DNA from: Mesostigma viride
Lineage: Eukaryota; Streptophyta; Mesostigmatophyceae; Mesostigmatales; Mesostigmataceae
Assembly (NCBI GenBank): GCA_009746045.1
Contig: RPFO01000253.1
Coordinates: 4,363,332-4,427,331 of the forward strand
Direction of reading: 5' to 3'
Length of the DNA: 64,000 bases
Shown here: positions 29,421 to 64,000 of the stretch, piece after piece
Numbering within the stretch: position 1 is the stretch's first letter
How the letters are laid out: each line of letters begins with the position of its first letter
The notes under the pieces: model-generated
Told to the model about the DNA's origin: nothing
Database searches by the model: none
The model's input: only the letters and a program-made list of their open reading frames with translations
Position numbers and translations under genes: made by a program

Positions 29421-32240
29421 TGCGCGAGAAACTCTCTAGGGAAAGTGACGGGGAGTCCTTTAAATCCAAAGCCCTGGATGTGCCCTCCTGTTCAAGAGAA
29501 AAGCACGTAGAAACGGAGGCAGAGGTGTGTCAGCATTAATGGCCACTGCTGACTGCCTTTATTGTAACCATTGTACAGGAAAACACAAATTCACTTTGTG
29601 GTATTAAAAAGATATTTTAATTTAAAGCTGAAAAATGATTAGTGACAAGCGGCCAGCTGGTGCGGTGCGATTACGTTTTACTGTGGGCGCATTGGAGGGG
29701 GAAGAGGTCTTAATTCATATCACCAACACCTAAGGCTGGAGCACATGCCAATGTGGATATGCTCACGGCCTCAGCGCCTGGACATACAGCTGGTTGTCTT
29801 TTTGATACAGTACCACGTCAAAGTTATACAAACCCACCAAAACATGAAGTGGATTAAACAGCAAGGTGATTCTAGTGATAAGGCTGCCCAGCAGCAAACC
29901 TTGCCGTGCATTTGGGACTGCCAAAAGGGGGGGGGAAGGTGGGATAATAAAGTAAACTCGACCTGCTTGGGGACCTCCAATCCCAAATTAATCGTTTTCT
30001 ATCATTCTTACCTTGCTGCCGGGGGGGGGAGAAAAAAAGCGACATTATTCAGAAGGGGGCAGATGGTATAAGAGCAGGTGATTGCTCCTAGTGCGCTTCT
30101 CACAGACAAACATGACCAAATGCGTTGCAAGTTTGCCTAGAGAACCCAAGTGCATGGGCCAATGGGTGGGATGGCCGATGTCGGGTGCTGGCTGAGGTCA
30201 GTAATACGCTAAAACACACTCCAAGATGACAATTAATTCTGGGAATAAATAGACGTGGGACTTTGGTTGTGCCTGCAGTGCTACCACAGGATATCGCAGC
30301 GATGTAAAAATAGCGTCCCGAGCAACCCAAGAAAAGAGTGCTTTGTGGATGCCACCACATCTTATCGCAGCGACTATACTTACACTACTATACTATACTT
30401 ATAGTACCATCCCAAGCGACCCAAGAAGAGACTGCCTGTGGTTGAACAACAAGGAGACATGGTTACAACAGTAGGGGGGGGGCAACCTTGTCGCGAAACA
30501 AAATACACTACCATCTATATGCTTATTCCATCTTTCTGCCAAGAATTCATACCAGGATTCAACAAACCCGACTAATACACTGCCTATATTGCAGGCAATC
30601 TTTGCTGTTGTGTAGTGTAAGGACCTAATTTCGTATTGTCTGTGGCTATCATCTACATCACATGACCGTACATCGCTGTGAAATGCAACGTTATTCTTCG
30701 CTGTGGGCAGTTCCTTGGAATTCGCACTGATTATTAACAGCCTAAACCTTACTATTTTCTATCGTGAACCTCTACCTTAAACCTATAATCACCTCTAACA
30801 ACAAAAATTATACCTTTGAATAAAAGGCCAGGTCACCCACCGTCCATAAGGGGAATTCTTCAAAAAGCCGTGTTTCCTGCCTAGGCCTATCTCATCAAAA
30901 GAAAATGCGACAGGCTGGCCACTCACCATGTAATAGGCACCATTTCTCAGCGCTTTCCGTAAAAGACGCTGTCGTTTGCCCTCTCGTTCTCCAGAAAAGC
31001 AGGAAGCATTTACCCGGCCGCCTTACTGCAGCGTGGATGCCTTCTAAGTTTCGAAAGGTGGGATCCGACAAGTCACCAGTCAAGTTAGTCAGTTAATCCC
31101 AAGGTTGGGACCAGACACATATCAATTAGGCAAACTTCAAGTAGAATCGGAGACAAAATACTAGATTACAATACAATATTCCGTGCCGACTGCAGAATAA
31201 GTAAAATTCTCGCTGGCACGCAGGAAAGACTCCCCCGAGCTGCAGAAAACTTGGCATGTGCTACTCTGTTAGGTGGGATAGTTCTTTATGTTATTATGGC
31301 GAGGTGTTGGGGTTTGCATACCCCTTCCATTGAGAACTAATATTATTTGATAACTTGCGGATCCGGAGTAACAATCATGTAGAGGCGGGATAGTACGTTA
31401 GCCGGAGAACCTTTTTGGCTTTTTTCGTTGGTGCAGGTTGATCCCGATCGCTGCGCGCGACAGCACAAAGCCGACAGCACTCAACAGCAGGTCAGAAAGA
31501 CAGCAACACGGCCCTGACACGGCCGCAAACCACTGAAACCAGGCCTAGGACAAATGGACAATCATGGGCAGGAATCCCTGCAAGATCACAGCAGGGAGTA
31601 GGAAGCCAGGAACCAATCACTGCTCACAGCTGCAGACTGCAGAGCTGCTCAATCAGAGTACAGTATCAGACCTGCAGTGCTCGTGCCTCGTGGTCGTGGC
31701 TCAACGTGCCACAATCACCTTCTTCCGGAGAAACAAGGCACATCAAGCTGACGCTGACGCGTCAGCTTTTCCCCCACCGCCGATTCTTCGAACAGCTCTC
31801 ATCAGTTCCGGGCACCCCACGACCCATTTTCGTCTCCAGTTCACTCGATTCGTCGCTACTCCTTTCCCTCCCCTAGCCCTTCTTCCCCTCATTCGCGGTA
31901 ACTCAGTACGATTCAGTTCAGTCTCTCTTTGTGCCCCTGCGTGGCATTTTCGCTTAGTATTCCTTACTTCTCAGAGGCCGCTCCCCCCCCCCCGCGCCAC
32001 TTCCCCTGCGTTTGCCACCGGAACTACCCGCCCCGCGCCACTTCCCCTGCGTTTTCCACCGGAACTCCAAGCAGAGAGTTGTTTTTTAATACACTTCAGA
32101 TAATTAGGCCCGCTCTCTTGTACACGGGAAGTTGGGGGGGCGGGAAGTGAAGTTGGTGCGGGCCGAGTTGAAGATTCGAGGGTAGGCGGAGGAATCGGGA
32201 ATTCGTCCGTCAGAATCGGCAAGCAGAGATTCTTGATCTC
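29421..32240. other. No supported gene
   Basis: Short ORFs only, none with a recognised family or a consistent exon chain. There is a degenerate 75-bp duplication at about 30278-30433 ('atcgcagcga', then 'cgacccaaga'). The LRR gene promoter must lie at the left edge. Confidence 0.35.
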
Positions 32241-32249
32241 GAGAAATCG

Positions 32250-32490
32250 ATACCATGCCTCCGTTGGGAGATCATGTAGCACGTATCTCCTGGGTCACCT
32301 TAACTGTTATATGGAAATAAACTAACACCCATTTCACCGGAAATGATGGATGGGTGGGGTGGAGGAAGCCGCGTGATCGAACTATCCTAACTAGTCTAGA
32401 AAATCCTAACTACACTACTCATCAAAACGCCTCCTCCTCTTGGGGGGAGGGGGCTTGCCCACAGGGTCGGGCGGGTGAGCCTACGTTAAA
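32250..32490 (-). mobile_element. LINE-B 3' fragment
   Basis: Read on the minus strand, it covers the end of the LINE-B coding region (cccgaccctgtgggcaagcc, then the Lys/Arg codons), the 3' UTR and the 3' block 'tgctacatgatctccc'. It corresponds to about 33390-33575 of the other copy. Confidence 0.8.
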
Positions 32491-32914
32491 CCTACGTTAT
32501 GAAACCTACGTTGGTATGTGAATATAAATACCACGTGGGCTATGCAGATAGGAATGCTAGTCGAGTCGCATACATTTCCCTAGATAGGTACTTTGGGTAT
32601 TGGGGTACGTGACAGATGTCAGTACCCAATATACGTAGTGTCCTGTCATTCGGTACTACAGTATCCTAGATAGGGAACGTACTGCAGCGTGCATAGTTGA
32701 TCTGTGATCACACGACTGATGCAGTGACTAGACTGCTACCTGTCATCGTGCGGCCTCGGGCCAACGGTCTGCACCCAATGAACGGTCACTGGCGGCGCGG
32801 CCAGTGAGAGCAACGTTCGGTTGATACTGATAAAGGGTAAACCTATTTTCTAATGGACCAAGCAATTCATTGCTCACAAAGGCTTCCTGCATTCTCAAGC
32901 AATCTACTCTACCG

Positions 32915-33590
32915 CTAACTTCGTCCTCACGGTGCTCACGTATGGCGCGGAGGCCTGGACACGGCTCACACCCACACTGGCGGCTAGGCTACTAGACGGC
33001 ACAGTTTACCGGATGCTCCGACAGGTCCTGAACGTAGGGTTTTCCAAGCGCCCATCATCAGAGTCTTTGTATCAGGGCATGCCTCGTATTTCGGACGAGA
33101 TTAGACAGCGTACTAAGGATAGCATTTGTAGGACACCTTGCTCAGTCGCACCAGCCAGGTCGACACCGCCCTTGGTCTGGCAGGCCCCCAGCGGCTTGGC
33201 CAGCCAGGGCGGCACATTCTGACCTGGCCTGGCCCCAAGGGCATTGCCCAAAAGGTAGGGAAACATGTCACGAACTACGTACAGATGTTGCTGGATGACC
33301 TACTGGTCCCAGCCCAGTTTGAATATCGCATCCACTCTCTCTCCCTTCTTTGGACTGCCATGCAGAACAAGACGCGGTGGAAGAAGATTGTCAAGGCTCA
33401 CACGCCCGACCCTGTGGGCAAGCCACCTCCCCCCAAGAGGAGGAGGCGTTTTGATGATCGAGTAGGGTAGTTAGGATTTTTCTAGACCAGATAGACTAGA
33501 GTTTAAGGTTAGTTAGTTTACGCGGCTCTCCCCACTCCACCATCCATCAAGGAATATGTGCTACATGATCTCCCAACGGAGGCATTTTAT
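32915..33590 (+). mobile_element. 5'-truncated LINE-B copy (RT C-terminal region)
   Basis: It encodes LTYGAEAWTRL, DGTVYRMLRQVLNVGF and, in another frame, WTAMQNKTRWKKIV and a lysine/arginine-rich end PPPKRRRRFDD. This is related to but distinct from the LINE-A C-terminus (LTYGAETWTL). A frameshift lies near 33130. The 3' end is 'tgtgctacatgatctccc' plus an AATTT-type tail. Confidence 0.8.
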
Positions 33591-33715
33591 AATTTAATTT
33601 AATTTTTTTTTTTAATGTAGGGTCGCGGGCTGCCACCATAGATCTAGACTGTAGGACTGTTTTTGCAGTAGATAGCTTGTAGATAGCTTAGACCGGTAGG
33701 ATTGCGTGTACCCAC

Positions 33716-34735
33716 CCACCCATCCATCCATCCATCCATCCATCCATCCATCCATCCATCCATCCATCCATCCATCCATCCATCCATCCATCCATCCATC
33801 CATCCATCCATCCATCCATCCATCCATCCATCCATCCATCCATCCATCCATCCATCCATCCATCCATCCATCCATCCATCCATCCATCCATCCATCCATC
33901 CATCCATCCATCCATCCATCCATCCATCCATCCATCCATCCATCCATCCATCCATCCATCCATCCATCCATCCATCCATCCATCCATCCATCCATCCATC
34001 CATCCATCCATCCATCCATCCATCCATCCATCCATCCATCCATCCATCCATCCATCCATCCATCCATCCATCCATCCATCCATCCATCCATCCATCCATC
34101 CATCCATCCATCCATCCATCCATCCATCCATCCATCCATCCATCCATCCATCCATCCATCCATCCATCCATCCATCCATCCATCCATCCATCCATCCATC
34201 CATCCATCCATCCATCCATCCATCCATCCATCCATCCATCCATCCATCCATCCATCCATCCATATCCATCCATCCATCCATCCATCCATCCATCCATCCA
34301 TCCATCCATCCATCCATCCATCCATCCATCCATCCATCCATCCATCCATCCATCCATCCATCCATCCATCCATCCATCCATCCATCCATCCATCCATCCA
34401 TCCATCCATCCATCCATCCATCCATCCATCCATCCATCCATCCATCCATCCATCCATCCATCCATCCATCCACTGATCCATCCATCCATCCATCCATCCA
34501 TCCATCCATCCATCCATCCATCCATCCATCCATCCATCCATCCATCCATCCATCCATCCATCCATCCATCCATCCATCCATCCATCCATCCATCCATCCA
34601 TCCATCCATCCATCCATCCATCCATCCATCCATCCATCCATCCATCCATCCATCCATCCATCCATCCATCCATCCATCCATCCATCCATCCATCCATCCA
34701 TCCATCCATCCATCCATCCATGATCCATCCATTGG
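33716..34735 (+). repeat. CATC microsatellite, about 1 kb
   Basis: About 250 units of CATC with only three interruptions (near 34263, 34472 and 34722). Open frames in all phases (PSIH on plus, MDGW on minus) are artefacts. Its right end abuts a SINE-C 3' end. Confidence 0.98.
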
Positions 34736-34792
34736 GGTTAACCTGTTCCGTGACTTGCCAACGGGAGCACGAGTTTAATTTTAATTAATTGA
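34736..34792 (+). mobile_element. SINE-C 3' end at the edge of the CATC array
   Basis: 'ggggttaacctgttccgtg', then 'acttgccaacgggagcac' and an AATT-rich tail. In the copy at 204-282 the same element carries a four-unit CATC run at the matching position. Confidence 0.65.
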
Positions 34793-34807
34793 ATTAACCC
34801 TTAATTT

Positions 34808-34866
34808 GTACTGAGTCCGTTTTCGTGGCGCCAGTTGAACTCGCGCCACTCTAACGGACTGAGTTT
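34808..34866. repeat. 59-nt imperfect hairpin
   Basis: Outer arms ACTGAGTCCGTT and AACGGACTGAGT (11 of 12 pair) enclose inner arms TGGCGC and GCGCCA. Function is unknown; it could be a foldback element or a structured RNA. Confidence 0.45.
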
Positions 34867-34869
34867 GTG

Positions 34870-36590
34870 GCAGAACCAGGCGCCGCGCCAAAAATAATTC
34901 AACGGTCAAACCTGGGGGGATCGAAAGATCTAGACGTAAGCTATGCCTGGCACTATTCAGACCGTACTTTGGACAACTGGCCAGGGAGATACACTCAATC
35001 AAAGTTGGGGGGGTACCATGGTCAAACGGGACCGACGTGAATGAAAATAATTGACTTCCGCGGCTATGGCGGTGCAGGCAAATGACTGGTACGAGAGCAT
35101 GGCTTGGAATTTTGAACTCAAACTTTGTAGTCATTATCCTTGAGTGTTATAAAGGTTATATATCTGGCCGTGAAGCGTCTGGATGTGCGCAAGTATGTCT
35201 CTAGGTTCTAATCGGTGCGGCAGATCCTGTCAGCGGTCAGGCGGTGACAGTGCGTATGCTACCTGTTGTTCGGCAGCAAACGTCCATATATTTGCGCGTG
35301 GATAGACTTGTTACGTTATTCTTGACATGTTTTATTAGCGATGACGGCCAGGAAAGGTTCGAGGCTATGTCCGTGAGGTGGGAGTGATGGCTCCCGCACA
35401 GCAGGTAATCTGCGGTTTCGACCTGGTACGTATTAACATGTTAGCGTTTATACATTACAGTACCAAGTCGTCCTATCGTTTATAAACTAGTTGTAGACAT
35501 GTAATCGATGGTTTTTGCTTGTCGTTTTGTTGCTTTAGTGCTTGTACGCGTTCGCTTGTGATGGTTGGGGAATACCACTATGTCACGCAGATTTTGGACC
35601 AGATTTGATTGCTATTAGCTGAGGCTTCAACGAAACCAGTGAAGTAGCGTTTGGTATTGTCTCTAAACATGGTGGGCTTGATAACGGGATGCTTTTCCCT
35701 GCACAGACATAGCGAGACAAGTGGTTTTCTGGCCAGCTCTAGGCATTGCTTCTTGGTTTGCTGGCCCAAGTTATCCTTCTGCTTGTGCGTCCATAATGCA
35801 TGCAAGAAACATGAATGGCCAGGGCCTGCTTGCATGGAAGCATAACCAGGTTAGTTCTTTTGTTTTTTCTATCATTGCCAATCATTGGAATTGCTTTATA
35901 GTGTGTTGGATGCATTGATAATGTAGCTCCTTGTGAACCCGTTATACGCTTGGTTTGGGGCCTTGGCACAAGCTTTATACTTGTTGTATAGCATGCTGTT
36001 GTGACTTTTAAGCTGGAAACGTGTTTGGGAATCCATGTGTGGCCATCTATGATGTTTTGTGCCACGTTGGAATTGAATGCCTATACGGTAGTGCTAGCAA
36101 GACACCCCAAAATAACTGCACCCGTTATAACGGTCTGAGCTATTTTGGGCTGTATGCTAGCTAGCCTGTGCAGTTCTATGGCATGTCATGTTGTGAATGC
36201 ATCTATGGCCTGCCTGTGATTATCTTAAACTCCCCTCAAAGGGCCAGGGTCGGCAGATTTTGAGAAATGGTCCATATTGCATTATATACCTCTTGGACCC
36301 CATCTGCACCGTACCCCCTTGGGGGGGGTGCTATTTATAGCAGCTGTGGGGCATAGATATGTGACCAATGACATGACCCCAAAGTTATTTGATATAAAAG
36401 CATCCTTGGTTCCAAGGGTGGGCCAGAAAATGTTATTTGGCTAGATACTCTCATACTTACTAAGATGCCCATACTCAGTCCGTTCTGGTGGTTCCAGTTG
36501 ACACAATTGAAGGGTTAATAGTAGAATCCGGTTGCATACGCCCCGGAGAAAAGGCTCAAGCTCAGCCCATCTCAGTACCACCTACCTCCG
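34870..36590. other. No supported gene
   Basis: Only short ORFs without recognisable domains. No repeats with clear boundaries were seen. Confidence 0.3.
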
Positions 36591-36599
36591 GTGAAATAT

Positions 36600-38340
36600 T
36601 GTACGTCCACTCCCGTGGCAGCATCGATCGTTGCGGAGGGTGGAGATGGCAGCAGCCCATTTTCGGGGGGTCGACAATTAATCGTCGTGGGGGCTGTCCA
36701 CCAGGGCGGGGGCCGGAGAGCAGTGAGACCAGGTAGTCCGTTTCGCGGGTGGGCGCCTGCGGGGGCAGTCCCGAATAGAGTCGCCGCGGCTAGCTACGGC
36801 CGCAGCCGGCCCGCAGGGTGTGCAGCAGCAGCGGGGTCGAGGGGGAGGGGGGGGCCAGGAGTCCCCGATAGTTTGGCCTGGGAGCTGAACCAAAGGATCA
36901 AGGCGTTCATAGCTAAGGGTGCCCGGGATGTCAGCCCGGCTTTGCGTCAGTTTCCCGGCGTCCGGTGAGACGGCCGGTCGAGAGACGTCCATGCCGCCTT
37001 GTGCTGGTTGGCGGCAGGGTGGCACTTGATCTCGGCGGCAAGTGTCTCCACCTCCTCCGCGTGTGCGGCAGTATATGCATGCTTGAGTAAGCCGCTCATC
37101 AGTACGTGGTATGGGTACAGGTCCTCCCCGCGGCGGCGCGGGCCTGCACTAGCGCTGCAGCCGGGCGGCGACCACCCGGGCATATCCGATCGCGCATGCA
37201 GGTACAGCGGGGCTGGGCGGGCGCGGGGCCGGTTGCTCAGAGAGCAGTTGAGAGCCAAGATCCACGGATTGCGTGACAAGTGCTATATGTCAGACGCAGC
37301 TCCGGCGCGTAGGGTGGCGTGAGATCCAGGCCGCGTTCGGCATCCAGGTGCATCAAAGGTTGCGCAGCCAGGAAGCCGGCAGACCTGATTGCGTCGCGGC
37401 GCTTCTCCTCAATCGACTCAGACAGCTTCTCCCGGCGCCCGTGGACGTAGGCAGGTCCAATCAGGGCGTGGGCGTGGGCCGGGCTGCCCGGGCTCCGCGG
37501 GAGTACGCTGGAGACGTAGGCGCCAGGTTGCGGTGACCATGCGGTGATCCATCCGATGCAACGGCTTGTGGTGGTCAGCGTACGGGCATCGATGACGGAA
37601 GAACGCCAGCACTTGCGCACAAGTATGTAGTCCAAGCAAACACACCGCCGGTGGGGGAGTACCGAGCCAGTCGCCCTGCGCGCGGGGCCCACATGCAAAG
37701 CCGGTCACCAGCGTATATCAGGCGGCTTAGCAAACAGGTAGCGTATTGGCAGCTGTCAAGCCACCCTCAGTGATCGAGTAGTTGCTCAAGGAGCTACTAA
37801 GAGGGTGTTGGCATTTAGGGGGCTATTGGTTAGGCGCGGCACTTACATGACCGAGCCCCCGCAGCCCTGGCACGGGCAGGGTCGCATTGGCATCCACCAA
37901 GACCGGGCAACGATGTAGTGATCGACGTGGGATCTGTCGCTAGCTTAATTAAAGTCGAGCAACTGGTAGAAAAACGCTTTGCGGTCTTCGACAAGATGCC
38001 CAGCGTGTGGGGCATAGCCGACAATGACCGAGAGCATAATGAGGGGCTGTCCTTCAAGGGCCGGAGTGGAAAGTGCACTGACAGGATCCAATGAGAGCAC
38101 CGTTTGTGGTCCACGAGTTGGGCCGGCAGCGGTGGGGGAAAACAACAAGCACCCCCCCCCCCTTGACCCGGCCCATGCGCCGGCTGGGCTGCAGCAGTTG
38201 CCATTGGAGTGCAAGCTGCCGGTGACACGCTGAACGGGGCCCTCAAAGGAGCGCTGGTGCTCTTGAACACCGAGCACACTGATCAATCCCATATAGGCGG
38301 CAGCTAGTAGTGGACCCGCTCCATATCTATACCACACATT
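36600..38340 (-). pseudogene. Decayed LINE endonuclease region
   Basis: On the minus strand, fragments in shifting frames match an apurinic-type endonuclease in the right order: VLGVQEHQRS (about 38270), VGYAPHAGH (about 38010), CLDYILVRK (about 37640), then MDHRMVTATWRLR (about 37550). The remainder down to 36600 is linker-like. It differs from LINE-A and may belong to LINE-B. Confidence 0.7.
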
Positions 38341-38571
38341 TCTGTTTCCATCCCATTTTTATTTATAAAACGAAAACGTGGACGCGGCTTGCGCACACCG
38401 GCACACACAGGAAGCCCATGCCGGCATTTGCGACTTCCCATTGCCATGCGCGCAACTTCCCATTTCCAGGCCTGCACTGGCTGGCTCCCTCATTGCTATT
38501 ACTAGCCTAGGATATATCAACGGGGTCATGTTATAATTTAATTTCATTAAAAATTTTCATACATCAACGAG

Positions 38572-39998
38572 CCGCCTCTTCGAGGAAATCGCTCTCCTGC
38601 AATCTGGTGAGTTTCCTGCCATCCTGATCTTCGTCGACTTCATCAAGGCTTTTGATTCTGTCCCCTGGGCCGCTCTATGGGCTGTCCTTGCTCGAACTCG
38701 CGTCCCCACTCCCCTGATTACCGTCATCCGCACGCTGTACGTATCAAGGGGTCAACGGCCACTTCGGTGCACACACAACACGACATATTATCCCGCCATG
38801 TCCACTGCAGACCGGCGTCTGGCAGGGTTGCGTCCTGTCGCCATACCTGTTTATTATTGTAGTGGATTATGTTTTGCGCCAGGCACGTGCCTGCTTTGCT
38901 AGCATTGCTGGCCGTGTCCCTGGCCTAGTGATAACGAATGAGCTTGGGGAAGGGGGGCCGACCAACAGGCAGAATTTACTAGCTGACCTCATTTATGCCG
39001 ACGACATCACGCTCATCGAGAAGCTGGCGTCTGCCCAACTTTGGCTGGACTGCCTGGCTCTCGAGGCTCGGGCAGTTGGTCTAGAAATCAGCCCCAAAAC
39101 GGAGGCCCCGGCTCTCGGCATGGCAGGGCCCCCGCCTACACTCCGCCTCTTAGACGACACCCGGAGGTCAACTACCCTCCTTCAGGCCGCTTCAAGTTGT
39201 TCGGCAGTTGGCTTCCCGACTGCGAGGACGACATCACGACACGGCTAGGCACGGCGTGGGCGCAACTCCATGACCACCGCCGCTGGTGGAGCAACCCCGC
39301 CCGGTACCCCGGATCGTCAAGCGTGACCTCTTCAAGGTCGTCATTCTGACGATCCTGACCTACGGCGCCGAGACCTGGACACTGACGCAGGAGCTGGAGC
39401 AACGACTCGACGGCAACGTCACTAAGATGCTTCGCAAGGCCCTTAACATCCCCTTTGGTTTGCACATTAGTAATGAGGATTTGTACGCTGATTTGCCATA
39501 TGTTTCCGACATTATTAGGCACAGGCGCCTGGGCCTAGCCGGGCACCTGGCCCGCACAGATCAGGTAGATCGACACATCAGATAGACTAGCTGGCACCAT
39601 GCACTACAGCCCGCCCAGCCTGGACGTTATATGTCCTCACCTGGCGTGCCCCAGCCCGCGCACGGCAGGGCCGCCACCCGCGGACTTTTCGTGATGGACT
39701 AGGCATGGAGATGTGCTACCCTAGCCTAGACGGGCTCACATGCCCGGGCAGCCTGCTGGTTTGTCTGTAATATGGTGGCAGATGGTACGCAAGGATAGAT
39801 GGCAAGTAGTGATGAAGGAGAACACCCCCAAGTCTGTGGGGGCTCTGCGTGTGACCGCGTATGGCATTCACAGCGATTCGGGCCGTGGTGCCCACAACCC
39901 TGTAACTAGGAACTATATAGCTTACATAATCCATTCTGTTCCCCTCCCACTTCAGGAGGACTTATGCTCACGTGGCACAGTCAAGTGTCTATTAATTA
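38572..39998 (+). mobile_element. 5'-truncated LINE-A copy with 9-bp target-site duplication
   Basis: ATCAACGAG flanks it at 38563-38571 and 39999-40007. It begins just upstream of RT motif A (FVDFIKAFDSV) and runs through YADD and the C-terminal region to a decayed hairpin and TTAA tail. Several frameshifts are present (near 38745, 39165 and 39300). It lies about 100 bp downstream of the MYG1 stop codon. Confidence 0.9.
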
Positions 39999-40096
39999 AT
40001 CAACGAGCTGAGGATACGTGACAGTGTAATGGTAAACACTAAATATTGAGACTAACAGCACCTAAATACAGGCTGCAATGACGATGCAGAGTAGCA

Positions 40097-47383
<7,287 letters not shown>

Positions 47384-49111
47384 GAAATCTCCCCGTTGTG
47401 CAAGCTACACGCGATAGTGGCGGCTTTCCCACCAAATTATACTGTGTTCCTGTCAAGCAACCCATTATTTTCCCTCGGCTGTCGTTTTGCAAGTTGGCGT
47501 CCTGTCAACTCCGGGGGTCAGTTAGGCTGCCATACCAACACGGTTGCTAGAATAAGTACGTAAGTATTGCATCGGTTCTGTTTTGTCGATATTGAACCGA
47601 AGGCTGGGGTACATGTCTACATGACTACGTATTTTGGTTTTTAATATGGTTAGATATTCGACGAGTCCCTGCTAGCTCGGTGCCAGGATAATTGGCAAGC
47701 CATGGCGGTCTGGGATACTCACAAACAAGAGGGGAAATCAGCAGATTCTGCAGTTCTGTTCCGTAGCATGTAGTCGAGTCCTACCCCTTTGCTGGGATTT
47801 TGGCGTGCAATGCACATTTAGGGCAATGGCTTGGTTTGGATGTTAGAAGTGAGGCCGCGCGTCTGGAAGTACACCATGTTGCACGGGGCTGGACGAACCC
47901 CCCGAATATTGGGCGAAAACAAGGAGCTGGAGCGCCGGCTGCAGGCCGCGACAGCGCCAAAATGAAATGAACGTGATGAAATTAAATGTCGTGGCTGCAT
48001 CACGGATGGTAAGTCGTCAACGGAATGGATGATGGCGGAGGCCGCGACAGCGCCATCGAAGGCGAATACCAATGATGCAATCGACACACGCTTGAAATAG
48101 CGTGGATCCGTACCAAAAGAATCCTGCCAAGGTTGCCTCTGTACAAGCCGTGTACGTTACCGACTTGTTCTGGTGAACTGAAACAAGCTGGTTGCCGAAG
48201 GCAAGGGGGAAATGTTATGATGTCCGGGGCATAGATCCTCGATGGCGCTGTCGTGTCGAAATAGAAAATAATCGTGATGATGGTGACGTAAGTTATACAG
48301 GAACCCGGCGTAGTGAGTTGTTTTTTGCAATGGTTTGAACTTGTCCTTGGAAGCTGGTTTCTGTGCAGCGGCCGAGCCTGCAGTCAACATAGAGGAGCCA
48401 TTTTCTATTGCAGCCCACCCGGCCCACTGTGGAAGTGCCGTTTACATTCAGTATGATCCTCGTTAAACTGGTCACAGTTGGCCGAACACAGTTGGCTCTG
48501 GAACACGCATGTATGAATGTATCGTATATAGACATATCACATAATGAATAACACCAAATGCATGTTGCAGCTCTTTACCCATACATTGTGTTGATATACG
48601 CCCAGGTGCACTTGGGGCCAGATGTCCAGTAAATCAACAGTTGAATACATGGCATGCCTTTGATTAAGTTACATGTGCTCATTGATGACATCCATTCCAC
48701 AACTTTGGACTGATTAGAGCATATCACTTGGAACAACCTACCCTACTGGCAACAAAACATGAATCATAGTCATCCAAGTCTGCCACTAAAGGAGATGCCG
48801 ACAAATCTCCCAAATCTGGGCTAGTCAAAGAATCTTCTTAGACTTAGGATTGCCTTATCCACGGGGTTGCATAATTGGACGACACCCAGAAGTTGTTATC
48901 CCAGGCCACTCTCAGCTATCGCCGACAGCCATCTCCCCACCATCACTAAAGTAAATCGGTAAGTACTTGCATGCAAGCATGCATGCATGCGGCCTTGTCA
49001 TGGAGCATTGCAATAGCAGAGCTACCCCGCTGTCTGGGGGTCTTCACGATCTCAGGCTTGCACGGGTTGTTTCGCCAGGCAGTCATGCCTGAATCAAACA
49101 ATCGTAGACAA
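47384..49111. other. Intergenic: MYG1 upstream and SFI1-like 3' region
   Basis: No gene is supported. A 15-bp inverted repeat CGACAGCGCCATCGA lies at 48045-48059 and, reversed, at 48239-48253; a shorter direct copy is near 47947. TTACA at 48669 (TGTAA on the minus strand) could be the polyadenylation signal of the SFI1-like gene if this is a green alga. Confidence 0.35.
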
Positions 49112-63759
<14,648 letters not shown>

Positions 63760-64000
63760 CTGCGGGCAGGCAGGAGATGGGGCGGAAAAAAAATGGCGAA
63801 AAGGCACAATTCCCCCAAGGCGACATGGAAAGCTGGCGAGTCAGCAAAGCAGGTGTGGCTGAACACCAGGACGGCAGGGAGACAGGTAGGGAGGGAAGCA
63901 GGTGGGCAGGAAAGTAGACAGGAAGGGTGACAGAAAAGCAAGCAGGGGGACGGGTGGAGAGATGATGACAGACAAGAAAATCAGACAGGCAGGAAGGCAG

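Noticed and set aside
31564-32150. Plus-strand ORF of 179 codons
   Set aside because: Pro/Arg-rich sequence without motifs or exon partners; probably chance.
33612-34778. ORFs of up to 369 codons (MDGW and PSIH repeats)
   Set aside because: They are translations of the CATC microsatellite.

Overview
This is eukaryotic nuclear DNA. Genes are split into many short exons with GT-AG introns, non-LTR retrotransposons and small DNA transposons lie between and inside them, and the introns are full of micro- and minisatellites. A long SFI1-type centrin-binding protein points to an organism with centrioles or basal bodies. GC-rich coding sequence and heavily expanded repeats would fit a flagellate green alga, but the window alone does not prove this.

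Layout. 1-2.9 kb: retroelement 3' ends with TTAA tails, an old LINE relic and a TIR element nested in it. 2.9-14.0 kb (+): a ten-exon WD40 gene of the WDR89 family, 435 aa, in which all exon phases close exactly. 14.6-26.5 kb: a retroelement nest. It holds one full-length LINE (called LINE-A here, 16014-21668, 12-bp target-site duplication, three 168-bp 5' monomers, ORF1 and ORF2), several 5'-truncated LINE-A copies on both strands, two SINE-like insertions with target-site duplications, a 53-bp mini-insertion, and a complete 1,329-bp hAT-type element inserted in a LINE-A 3' end. 27.0-29.4 kb (-): an intronless F-box/LRR-like gene, 792 aa. 32.2-40.0 kb: fragments of a second LINE (LINE-B), a 1-kb CATC microsatellite, a decayed LINE endonuclease region and another LINE-A copy. 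40.1-47.4 kb (-): a seven-exon MYG1 exonuclease gene, 377 aa. 49.1 kb to beyond the right edge (-): the 3' part of an SFI1-like gene, with at least 15 exons and 2,279 residues inside the window.

The most unusual feature is a recurring pattern at splice junctions. In all three split genes, the junction (a few to about 70 bases of exon plus the splice site and adjoining intron) has been copied into the neighbouring intron, once or as an array. At least fifteen junctions are affected, on donor and acceptor sides, from almost perfect arrays (75 bp x 7; 54 bp x 4) to decayed single copies. The introns here seem to grow from their ends by local duplication of splice-site sequence.

A second theme is that three retroelement families carry short conserved 3' ends followed by TTAA-type tails. 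In two of them the end is a perfect or near-perfect hairpin; in the third, a LINE (LINE-B) and a shorter SINE-like family share the same 3' end. The genes show no operon-like or pathway link to one another; they are ordinary housekeeping genes in a repeat-rich region.
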